This document shows positions 1 through 9,244 of a stretch of DNA of 64,000 nt, piece by piece. Source of the DNA: Aporrectodea caliginosa (lineage: Eukaryota > Annelida > Clitellata > Crassiclitellata > Lumbricidae); contig JACEVL010000469.1 of NCBI GenBank assembly GCA_020284085.1, positions 62,001-126,000 of the forward strand, in the 5' to 3' direction. Within the stretch, counting starts at the first letter, position 1. Every line of letters starts with the position of its first letter. The notes under the pieces were generated by a model. It searched no databases. It had not been told where the DNA came from and was given only the letters and a program-made list of their open reading frames with translations. The translations under genes and the position numbers were made by a program.

Positions 1-329
1 TGTACCGAGAACGTTATCGGGAAATATTTGTGAGTGTAGCTCTAATGCACAAATATATTGTAAGAGCTTTCTCAAACTAACCTGACTGAAAACCGCAAAA
101 TTCTTTGACATCAATGCTCACTTAACTAAACAGACATGGTTTAAGATAAACGTACTCTTATCGACTTGTTGTGCAAGAGCTTTCTACTTCAGATATAGAC
201 CTGAGTCGACATTCTTCTCGGGAACTCGACACACTTAGACATCTTGAACCTTAAACCGGTGATAATCACTACGATCGGTTCGACCACACAGATGCCAATG
301 GTTACAGAGGTTACAGGCATGGGCGTCCT

Positions 330-634
330 CGCCCCAATTTACCTCCGTGAGCTCTGCTGTTTGATTTCGGTTGTCCCATCATCCCATGGCGTCGCCTCCT
401 ACGCTCCGTAGAAAAAGGAGTTCCTGGTTGCTTTTGCTCGTACCGCAACTCTGCAGAACCGAGCTTTTTCTGTGGCAGGCCCAATGATCTGGAATGGTCT
501 TCGTCTAGAGCTGCGTCTACACCCTGGGAGTCTGCCTGAAACTTTCCTTACAAAGCTCAAAACTGTTCTTTTGGGCGCGTTGGAGTCGGGAGTCCTCTTG
601 AAGGGCGCTATATAAATTCTCGAATGAATGAATG
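330..634 (+). mobile_element. L2-clade LINE 3' fragment (left arm)
   Basis: This is the C-terminal end of a non-LTR reverse-transcriptase ORF followed by the family 3' end. The region encodes the typical carboxy motif (FSVAGPMIWNGL-like) and ends in the short tail GGGCGCTATATAAATTCTCGAATGAATG. The (GAAT)n tail and the GCGCTATATAAAT box are shared with all other L2-type fragments here. The partner in the right arm (25357-25870, minus) extends further 5', because the left arm has lost 1,014 bp directly upstream of position 330. Confidence 0.8.
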
Positions 635-652
635 TCGGGGTGAGTCCAACTA

Positions 653-1647
653 CACTGTGTCCACGATAAAGTAGAACACTAGACTTTGTTAAATATCTTG
701 GTCAATTGTAGTATAATAAGAACTAAATTTGGTTCACACGAACTTCAGTCTATTCTATCTATACCCTGCAAATTTTATTAGAATTGATGCAACGGTTACG
801 AGGATATACCCTTATGAAATTGGGTGGTTCAGGAACCAAGTTACCAACACGTAAAACGCATCGACAGATGCGTGCGCGTTGATCATCCTGACTCAGCAGC
901 AGTTCTTCGACAGCATTGATATTTTGTTCTCGTTCGTAACGCCCGATCTCGTGGTTTCCTTGCAACTGATCCGGTTGTGGCAATCTTTTTTAACAGCTTG
1001 CTGACACCAGCTAGGGTCCTAGGGACCAATTTTTCATTGGAAATTCTGTAACGAGTCTCCTTACGCCATACTCCTTCGTCTCTCTCAACTCCTTGATTAA
1101 AATCTTGTCCTCTGCACTGAAAACCATTTCTTTACAACCAATTAGTGTTACGTAAAACAGGTCTCGTAGTGTAACTGTTTCCGAAAATGACGCTTATAAA
1201 CAACTGTTACAGCCTATCCCTGCGGTAGCCAGAAAAATGACGTAATTCTATGCGTTTTACGTGTTGGTAACTTGGTTCCTGAACCACCCAATTTCATAAA
1301 GGTATATCCTCGTAACCGTTGCATCAATTGTAATAAAATGTGCAGGGTATAGATAGAATAGACTGGAGTTATGTGTACCAAATTTAGTACCTATATAGGT
1401 ACAATTGACCAAGATAATCAGCCGCGCACGCATCTGTCGATGCGTTTTGCGTGTTGGTAACTTGGTTCCTGAACCACCAATTTCATAAGGGTATTTCCTC
1501 GTAACCGTTGCATCAATTTTAATAGAATTTGCAGGATATAGATAGAATAGACTGAAGTTCATGTGCACCAAATTTAGTACCTATAATGGTACAATTGACC
1601 AAGATATTTAACAAAGTCTAGTGTTCTACTTTATCGTGGACACAGTG
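653..1647. mobile_element. TA-flanked DNA transposon with long terminal inverted repeats
   Basis: The element begins CACTGTGTCCACG and ends in its reverse complement CGTGGACACAGTG, flanked by TA at 651-652 and 1648-1649. The terminal inverted repeats are about 230 bp. The right end carries a second tandem copy of the subterminal sequence (about 1250-1420, then 1443-1605). The corresponding site in the right palindrome arm (near 25337-25343) is empty with a single TA, which fixes both ends. A TA duplication is known for Tc1/mariner-like elements. No transposase frame is seen, so it is non-autonomous. Confidence 0.88.
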
Positions 1648-1692
1648 TATGTACAAGAGACACTCCTTCAGTGTTGAAAAGGAACACATCAA

Positions 1693-2130
1693 GTAAACTG
1701 CCCTATGATGATTGACTCGCACAACAAGACAATTGGTGATGTCGAACTATTTGATAGGTTTCTCAATGAATACAGGTCGGGCTGCGCTGTAAAAGATGGT
1801 GGTTCTGCTTCTACACCCATGCTCTGAACATTTTTGTAGTGGCAGCCTGGAGAGTGCACGTGGAGGCTGGTGGCAAAAATGTATCTGCTGAAATTTGTGC
1901 GATACATATCGTCCGAATCCTCCTCCAGGAAAGTTTCCGCCATCGCCGGGTTGTTATACCGAGAGCAGTTCTATCCGACATAGGCCTACGCTATGACGGT
2001 GACGGCCAAGGCAAGACTGAGGACCGTTGCAAATTGAAAGGCTGATAAAACACACTGTACATGTGCGTGAAGTGCAACAAACACCTTCATCAGAAGTGTT
2101 TCACAGCATGTCATAGTCCAGCGTAGCATC
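1693..2130 (+). pseudogene. piggyBac-type transposase, decayed C-terminal part (left arm)
   Basis: Translated in shifting plus-strand frames, this stretch resembles the C-terminal third of piggyBac/PGBD transposases. A VELFDRFLNEYR segment matches the family's 'vDlfD..l..Yr' block. It is followed by an alpha-helical stretch with AAWRVHVEAGG and by LRYDGDG...KTEDRCKLKG. The end is a cysteine-rich tail, C-x2-C-x7-C-F-x2-C-H, at about 2064-2126, like the C-terminal zinc-binding domain of the family. At least two stop codons and frameshifts break it. The N-terminal part survives only in the right arm (25922-26305, minus), because the left arm carries the 1,014-bp deletion. Strand and order agree with one original gene. 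Confidence 0.7.
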
Positions 2131-2890
2131 TAGTGACGACAGTCAAGTTTTTACAATTTCGATGCCACTGGCTACAAATTTTAGTCATTTCTTTCAGATA
2201 TATACCGAGAAGTTGCTGCTGAAACATTACATTGCAGACGATTTTGAATGTCAGCAATTATCCGTTAATATTACGTTATTGTGTTACAATGTAATTTCGT
2301 ACATGCTCAGTATTTCACATGTTGTCAGTTGCCTATTGGCCCAATGTTCGTAAGACAAACATTTGCAAATTTGCCTACTTTTTTACAATGGTCAAAAAAA
2401 TATAATACATACGTTGAGAAATAGCCATCAAGGCCCAAATGATTAGCACACGTTCATAAAATATTTTTCTAAGTTAAGAATTGATCCAAAACGGGTTAAA
2501 GGAGTCAATGTTTGGTACAATACGACCAAGTTTGCGAGTCCATTCTGAACGGGTCAGTCCATCATTGATAATAACCCTTCAATGTTATAGTTACTCAAGA
2601 GGTCAAAATATAGTTCAGCCTATAATACGATAATTTCTACTGACGACCAGAGATAAAGGATATTCGCGCCATAGCACTTAACTGCCTGATAAACTCCCAT
2701 GCATTGGCTTCACGTGCATGGCACAGACATGGCATAGGTCACTGTGTATTCTTAATCTATGAGACTATGAGTGATACAGCAATTTATCAAAAATTATCTG
2801 TTTATCATTTCTCATTTGTCATGAAGTTTATCAGTTTATCAGTGAATTTATAATATACAATATACAATACAAAAGTTTGCAAAGCTGAAG
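2131..2890. other. Palindrome-arm sequence without recognised gene
   Basis: This AT-rich sequence is conserved in inverse orientation at about 24090-24840. A 63-codon open frame at 2162-2353 has no recognisable motif and does not survive in the other arm. I see nothing else. Confidence 0.6.
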
Positions 2891-2898
2891 AATTACTA

Positions 2899-2955
2899 AT
2901 CGGCTGCACAATCATGGTTAGGACAATGCTCTAGGAATCCCTTCCCTATTTCAAA
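2899..2955 (-). pseudogene. Orphan zinc-finger fragment related to the 62-64 kb gene (left arm)
   Basis: On the minus strand this encodes a short run resembling FEIEKxFLEHCPNHDC, matching the final C2H2 finger of the zinc-finger ORF at 62265-63920 (FEIEKEFLDHCSYHGC). Immediately to its right, in the opposite orientation (2968-3031), lies sequence matching that gene's stop codon, 3' UTR and downstream flank. The finger and the 3' end have therefore been inverted relative to each other. The mirror-image copy is at 24015-24071. Confidence 0.72.
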
Positions 2956-3039
2956 CAATAATATTGTCTGTCCAGAGTTAAACGTTAAGACAGCTGGAAC
3001 ATCTATGTCTGTGCCCTACTAAATTCCTCCTGATTTTTA

Positions 3040-3605
3040 ACATACTCAGCAACATAATTGTTAAAAACGGTAAAAATTGAATTAAAAACGGAGAAAACGT
3101 CGTTATTTTAAAAGAAAAGAAAAAAACGGGGAAGAACGGAAGAAGCGAAAAAAATATTTGACTTTGTTATATCTTGTGCTGCATTTTAAAAATAAATCAC
3201 CTTGTTAAGATTTACCTTCGTAATATGGACATACGTTAAATGATGACGTTAACTTAGCTGCATCCTTGAAAGTACGGAGACAACGTTACGGACATCAGAC
3301 AACATTAAATTAAACAAAACAGTAGCGGACAGTAAATAAATAAAGTTACATACACAAAATAAAAGAGGGAAAACACGTGACAAAAATAAAAAATCCGGGA
3401 TTTTTTCAACAAAATAAAAAAAAAACGTGCATCAGAAACATGATTATGGCCGACGAATTTTCATGAATAATAAGAAAACCATAGGTTTTCGAGGTAGTGC
3501 CAGGGTACCGTAGGTTCATGTTTGCACGAATTGATAGCAACAACAGGTCAATGAGGACAGACTTTCAAGAAGCGAAATCTGAAAGATAAAGTGTGAGAGC
3601 ATGTT
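3040..3605. other. Dispersed repeat with iterated AAACGGnnAAAAC words
   Basis: This stretch contains repeated words (AAAACGGTAAAAATTG, AAAAACGGAGAAAACG). It is matched by the right arm (about 23350-23940) and, more distantly, by 27207-27340 and 44360-44450. Its TTTGTCTGATGTCC...ACGTTGTCTCC core recurs around the element at 42266-43592. No coding potential is seen. Confidence 0.55.
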
Positions 3606-3690
3606 CAAAGTTGAAGGATGCTGCATCGCTGCCAATTAACGGAAGTGGGAGGTCCGATGCCAGTTGAAGGACGCTGTCAATCCACTTTTT
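3606..3690. repeat. Remnant of a 45-bp minisatellite (left arm)
   Basis: Here there are about two degenerate units (GTTGAAGGACGCTG... CCAATTAACGGAAGTGGGAG). The same 45-bp unit forms a clean array at 62005-62197, downstream of the zinc-finger gene, and sits at 21425-21516 in the right arm. TTAA at 3636-3639 is the empty target corresponding to the piggyBac insertion at 21521-23321. Confidence 0.7.
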
Positions 3691-4871
3691 GACGTTAGCG
3701 CTGCAATTGACACTGTGGACCATGAGATACACCTTGAACGGTTGCAGATATCTTTTGGTCTGTCTGGTGCCCTTTTGCTGGTTGGAATCCTTCCTTGGGG
3801 AGCGCTCCCTATGTGTGGTTCATGGGTCAACCAGGTCCACATGGGTCTCCGCCCCTTATGGGCTACCTCAGGGCTCCGTCTTGGGTTCCTTACTCTACCT
3901 TGTGTACACTTCTGACCTTGCCTCGCTTTTTTGCTTCTTGTGCTGCTCTGGCCCAGCTATATGCAGACGATGTCCAAGCCTACTAGTACTTGCCTTGCTC
4001 TGCCTCTGACGCTATTGAGACCAGTCGGGCTATGAGCTATATCGTGGGAGTCCTTGCGACCTGGATGTCGCCTAACCGGCTGCGGCTTAACCCAGTTCAT
4101 CTGGCTGGGCACCCGCCAGCAACTGGCTAGGTTAGACAATAGACATGGCTGCCCTCGCTGCCGCCTTCCCCCTTTCATCTTCTCCTCTGTTGTGCGTGAC
4201 CTAGGCGTCACCTTGGATCGAGAGTTCACCTTTGCTCCACACATTAACCTCGTGACTGCTTCTACCAACTGCGACAGCTCCGCAGTCCGCACTGATTCCC
4301 GCTCACTCACTGCGTCTGCTACCTCCACTCTTATACATGCCTTCGACACAACCAGACTTGACTACTGCTGCTCGCTCTACGCTGGCCTTCCGGCTGTTCG
4401 ATTGGGGTGTTTGGATCGGATCTTGCGTTCTGCTGCCGCCTTATAGGCCGTATACCAAAATTTGGTCATGTCTCTATAATTATACACCCGCGACGTCGTC
4501 CACTGGCTCCCCTCTGAGCAGCGGATTTCGTATAGGTTAGCTGCCCTACTCTGGCGCTGAATATTGGGTCTCGTTCCTGCCTATCTACGCGAGCTTAGTG
4601 CTAGGGGCTCTAGATCCCTCCTCTCATCTGAACAGGGCCTCCTACTTGTCCATTTTGCCCGAACCTACACTATGCAGAACCGCGCTTTCTCGGTGGTGGG
4701 TCTCTCGACTTTGAATGGCCTCTCTCTGGAGCTTCGCCTTTTCCCTAGGACCTTCTCTCCTGTGTTCTTTTCTCACCCTAAAATTGTTCCTTTTGGCCGT
4801 GCTGGATTTGGGAGCGCCTCAGAGTAGTTTTCTTGAAGGGGCGCTGTATAAAATGATCGATGTGAAGGAAT
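3684..4871 (+). mobile_element. L2-clade LINE, 5'-truncated and frameshifted (left arm)
   Basis: The element starts inside the RT domain (FDVSAA.DTVDH) and runs through a YADDVQAY catalytic-box remnant, a C-terminal domain and the tail TTGAAGGGGCGCTGTATAAAA...GGAATGAA. Several frameshifts split it into frames at 3664-3915, 3689-4009, 4054-4446 and 4564-4827. The right-arm copy (20245-21445, minus) keeps longer frames. Its position next to the 45-bp minisatellite is the same in both arms, so the insertion predates the palindrome. Confidence 0.85.
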
Positions 4872-5072
4872 GAATTAGAATTTTAATATTTGACCGCACA
4901 GGGCTTTGTTAAAGAATTAGTAAATTTTAATATTAAACTGCACTGAAAACAGTATAAAGCATCCTGACAAGACACTCATGACAATGTTTTCGAATGAATG
5001 TACGATTATATTTTTCCTTTTTTGGTAAATGCGCTGAACATGACCTGCTGTCATGTTGAGTTGGCACATGTA

Positions 5073-5132
5073 GTGTACTTTCAGACGGGACCCCAACGCT
5101 TTTCAACCACCTTTTACTGTCCACTCATCATA
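5073..5132. other. Inner edge of the left palindrome arm
   Basis: Similarity to the right arm stops at 5072. The next 60 bases have no partner and lead to the TA-flanked element at 5133. Confidence 0.5.
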
Positions 5133-5605
5133 GGGCTGCCAACTTTTGATTTTGCCATTCCGGGACGCCCGTAGTCACTCGAAATGCCGTTACCAATTTA
5201 TCATGTCCACGTCATTGTAGGCCTATGCTAAGAATGTTGCGTCGTTCACAATGCTGAACACTCTATCGCAAAAAGCGTTGGAAACGGGAACTGACTAATG
5301 CTAAGTAACTGAGTGTCAGTGGTTTTTCAAGTTTTGAAGACTTAAACCTAGCGCTGTCAACATCCGATGTTGAGCCAACAATGTCAAGTCTGATAGAACG
5401 CAGAACGCAGAACGCCTAAATTCATCTTAGCCTGCAACTTGTCCAGTTTAGTGTGAGAAAAAAGAACAACATTAAATTCTGGTGAAGTGGATATCTGCAC
5501 CAAATTCCGGGACAATCTGGGATCAATCCGGGACACGGACGCACAAGGCCGATTCCGGGACTGTCCCGGCGAACCGGGTCGCATATCCGGGACGGTTGGC
5601 AGCCC
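5133..5605. mobile_element. Short TA-flanked inverted-repeat element (MITE)
   Basis: The ends are GGGCTGCCAAC and GTTGGCAGCCC, directly flanked by TA (5131-5132, 5606-5607). Subterminal CCGGGAC words recur at both ends (near 5160 and near 5500-5590). At 473 bp with no transposase, it fits a non-autonomous element. The TA duplication favours a Tc1/mariner-type mobiliser. Confidence 0.72.
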
Positions 5606-5629
5606 TAACTACGACGCTACATAAATCGT

Positions 5630-6372
5630 GTAAAAACCTCGATTTTTTACCGGTAAAATCCGCATTATATTTTACCGTGGTAAATAATGGTAAAATATGG
5701 TAAAAAATGATTAAAATGCTAAATGCTTCAAATTTTGTTTCCTTATACTTATTAAATATCCTAATGAAAATTATAAGTATTAATAACAATATTCACTTAT
5801 GGTTTTCAATGTCAGCTTCATTCACAAGATTGTAGCAACTGATCGTAAGCTTGGTGTTGCACAGATAGAACCTATGCACTTTGCTCTGTAAAATTTAACA
5901 TGTTTTCTTTCTTTCTATCCATGGGCTCATCATCCGTTGGTGTCAATCACATGCGTCACTGCCTTTCTCCACCCGTTTGATGCTGTGCCACCATACTCAT
6001 CCTTTGCACATCCAGTTTGCATCAATCTCTGACGTCACCAAGCCATGCTCTGTTTGGCCTATTTCTTTAATTTCTGTGCCTTCGATCATTGAGAACACGA
6101 CCTGTATAATTGAGCTTCCTTTCCATTATTTGTTTATGATGTTTTTTGGAAACAAACTATCTATTACTATCTATTTAGCAATTCAATAGGACTACTAAGA
6201 CATTTCAGTATATGCCTGTAACTGATCAATGGTTAAACACACATTGACCAAGGTATTGCATCGCTTAAAACATTTTTAACCGTTTTTTTTACCATATTTT
6301 ACCAGTTTGACCGGTAAAAAATCCGGATATTTTTACCGCAAAAATATTTTACCGGTAAATTTACATCAATAG
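5630..6372. mobile_element. Element with TTTACCGGTAAA word arrays at both ends
   Basis: The left end (5636-5710) repeats TTTACCGGTAAAAT, TTTTACCGTGG and ATGGTAAAATATGG. The right end (6270-6365) carries the inverse words, including TTTTACCAGTTTGACCGG and ATTTTACCGGTAAAT. The interior is AT-rich with no motif. No clear target duplication was found. This is an inferred DNA transposon with iterated terminal words. Confidence 0.5.
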
Positions 6373-7428
6373 CCCTAACTCCTCACCATTGCAAGCAATG
6401 GTGACTGTGCTGAATCACCTTAGCTCTTACTGTACTTTTCTTGTTTACTAAAATTACCACATGTCATCTATTAAAGGAGCTAAAAAATTAATACATTGAA
6501 ATTACTACATTATATGTCTTAATCCTATACAGTCTGTTGGTCTTGCACCAAATGCATACAGCTTGTTCTAATAATTGACGGATCAGATTGATTTTTGTTT
6601 TTATATTTTAGGTTGCTTGTCCGCCTATAGGACTTCTTCTGTTTATTTTTTGTTCTCATTAACTCACAAGGAACTGTATCTCTGAATTGTGTGCGCGCGT
6701 CCCAATCAATTGTTGACCAGAAGGCAACCACTTGTGTTGGTTGTGGCATAAAGTCCTATGTAACCTGCGAAGTAGGCTATCTGTACCATAACCTCAATAA
6801 CAAACTGGCAGGGTGAGGACTGTTTAAATAGTGCACGAAGCAACTGGTGTTATGCTAACTACAGCTAACAAGGATGAGTCAGAACTCAGAATGCTATAAG
6901 CCTTCTACATGTAGACTTCAGTTATTCAACACTGGAAGTTGGATTGATGGAAAAAAGTTCTTCAATGAAATGGAAGCTGGATTGATGGTAGTTATCATGG
7001 ACATAGATAGACTCCTTACTTACCAACGTCAAGTGCGGTACTGAAGACATTGAAAAATTTACCAACCTAAACTACGGGATTACAGAACCACTTTCTAACC
7101 TAATAACCTCTAATAACCTCTAATTGTATGACGTAGTCAGAAAAAAACCCAAGTTCATGCTCTACTTTATCCGATCGTTCGCGAAGCATTGGAGAGAACT
7201 GAATTTCTCTATCTGCCTCCTCAAGGTAACGTTGGATCACTTATTATTTAAAAAATAATCTGATGCATTAGTGGATGGGTAGTTATATTAGTCCGAAGAT
7301 TGCATGGTAAAACATATAGAAATGTAGAAATATATGTTTATGGGTAATCCCGTATTTTACGTTGAAAATTCCTTGTCCGAAGGTTCGATAGTCCGAAATT
7401 ACTCAGAAGGTTCGATAGTCCGAAAGTG
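6373..7428. other. Unassigned intergenic sequence
   Basis: A 74-codon minus frame (6525-6749) holds FRDTVPCELMRTK, which faintly resembles FSDSVPCGLM at 60446-60757. This may be a shared old repeat. GAAGTTGGATTGATGG words at 6926-6990 match the foldback words at 48070-48390. Nothing else is recognised. Confidence 0.4.
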
Positions 7429-7439
7429 TCACGTAAAAC

Positions 7440-8590
7440 ATATATGTATAATTGTATTTGTACATATATATATATGTATGTGTACATAATATGTATACAT
7501 ATGCATATATATGTATATATGTTCGTATATGTATATATCTGTTTGTATATATAAGTATTTATATCTATATATGTACATATATGTATATATATATGGATAT
7601 ATATATATACATATATATATTTGCATATATGTATTTATATATATATGTACAAATGTATATAGATGTATATAAGTTTGTATATATATATGTATGTATATAT
7701 ATATGTACATATGGACATATGTATATATATGTATATAAGTTTGTATATATATGTATGTTTATATATATATGTGGGGCGCGGTGGTGTAGGGGTATGTTCG
7801 GTGCCTTGCAGCCCGAGGGATGCGGGTTCGAATCCACCTCAAGCCATCGCGTAGGGACCCTGGGCAAGTCCTTCACTCGCAATTGCTCATGCGCTTCGGC
7901 GTGAAGCTCCGATTCAGTGTCCGCGCTGTAGTCGGGAGCGCCTCTGAGTAGAAATCTTGAAGTGGCGCTACAACAAGTGCTCATACATACATGCATACAT
8001 ACATACATATATGTACATATGTATATATATGCGTATAAGTTTGTATATATATGTATTTATATTTATGTATATATGTATATATGTATATATGTATGTATAT
8101 ATATATATATATATATTATATACATATATGTGTGTGCATATGTATATATACATATATATGTATATATGTATATATTATGTATATACACATATATATACTT
8201 ACTATGCATATAATTATATGTCCATAAATATGTATTTGTAAATGTGTATATATTTATGTATGGGAATGTGTAAGTATATATGTATATATTTATATATTTA
8301 CTATGAATATATATATGTACATATATATGTATATGTATATATTATTATATACTTATATATATTTATGTATATAAATTATATAATATATATAATTATATTA
8401 TAATTATTATATGCATTTATATATAATAATTATTATAATTAATCAATTACAATATAATTAATTATTTTAAAATTATATAATAGTAATAATCTTATTATAT
8501 ATTAATACATATTATTAATACAATTATATATGTACCTGTGTATATGGGCATATATTTATATATAATTTAATAATTAAATATTATATAATA
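7440..8590. repeat. AT-rich (TATACATATATATG)n microsatellite tract
   Basis: This is a long run of TATA/CATA/GTATA dinucleotide-like repeats, interrupted only by the SINE at 7773-7978. The open frames here (Tyr/Ile strings on both strands) are translations of the microsatellite and are not genes. Confidence 0.95.
7773..7978 (+). mobile_element. tRNA-derived SINE with an L2-type 3' tail
   Basis: The 5' part resembles a tRNA gene, with an A-box-like TGGTGTAGGGGTATG and a perfect B box GGTTCGAATCC (7825-7835). The central body is unrelated. The 3' end (CGGGAGCGCCTCTGAGTAGAAATCTTGAAGTGGCGCTA) matches the end of the L2-type LINEs in this window (for example 33015-33060), and sharing a LINE tail is the known basis of SINE mobilisation in trans. 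A second copy lies at 40139-40428. It is embedded in the AT microsatellite. Confidence 0.88.
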
Positions 8591-9244
8591 TTTATGGTAA
8601 ACGTGTATTTTAGCGTCCTAAATTATTTTCTGACTTTCAGTGAAACAAAACGCTCCGCAATTTTTTCAAATAACGTGCAATTGCCCAATTAATGTATCAG
8701 TATAGTTATCATTGGTTAAATAGATCTAAGGAAATCGATTGAAAAATTATTTTAAATATTCAATATTTCTCATAACAAATGATCGCTCGAAGCTATAATT
8801 GAACGACGACCCATTCCGGAAGTGGGTGCGCGTCACTTTTGGTAAGTCGTCAATAATATTCATATTCAAGGTCGACACTTGAGCAATACGGTTAAGTAAC
8901 TAAGTAAGTAAGTAGGTATATTCTTTATTTTACCATTTGCGACCTCCACTCTTGTTTTCATACATATGAAACACGGAAAACAAACAAAGCTGGCAGCCAA
9001 CAACGACGCCCAGCCCACAACGACTCTAGCCTATGATGTTAAAGTCACCACGACAGACAGCGGCTTTTGTGGCAAACGCCGGCTGAAACAGACAAGTCAC
9101 CCGCGACGATCTCCAAGTCGTTTCCTTGCAGCATATACAAATTTATAAAAAACGAAACTCCTGAATAATGCAGCCATTCGATATATCAATCACTAAGCCC
9201 TTTCACACTGCATCTCCACCCTATCCCTTGAAATTCCTTTGCAC
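8591..9244. other. Unassigned sequence between microsatellite and satellite
   Basis: There is an (AAGT)n run with GTAGGTATATTCTTTATTTTACCA at about 8895-8935, similar to 30110-30150 and reminiscent of a retroelement tail. The open frame at 8966-9148 has no motif. I see nothing else. Confidence 0.4.

Larger units (their letters stand above)
1..5072. repeat. Left arm of a giant imperfect inverted repeat
   Basis: Read as reverse complement, this interval aligns along its length with 20041-27009. Position 1 (TGTACCGAGAACG) pairs with 27009, and GGCACATGTA ending at 5072 pairs with 20041. The arm may extend beyond the window because the match is still intact at base 1. Three events explain most of the length difference: the left arm has a 995-bp transposon (653-1647), lacks 1,014 bp present at 25675-26688, and lacks the piggyBac element at 21521-23321. 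Many substitutions and small indels separate the arms, so this is not a trivial duplicated read. Confidence 0.93.

Noticed and set aside
7773..7840. A functional tRNA gene
   Set aside because: The B box is good, but the body does not fold into a cloverleaf with a usable anticodon stem, and the sequence continues into a SINE body with a LINE tail.
7429..8241. Tyr/Ile-rich frames of up to 150 codons on both strands
   Set aside because: They are translations of a TATACATA microsatellite, with no codon or motif evidence.
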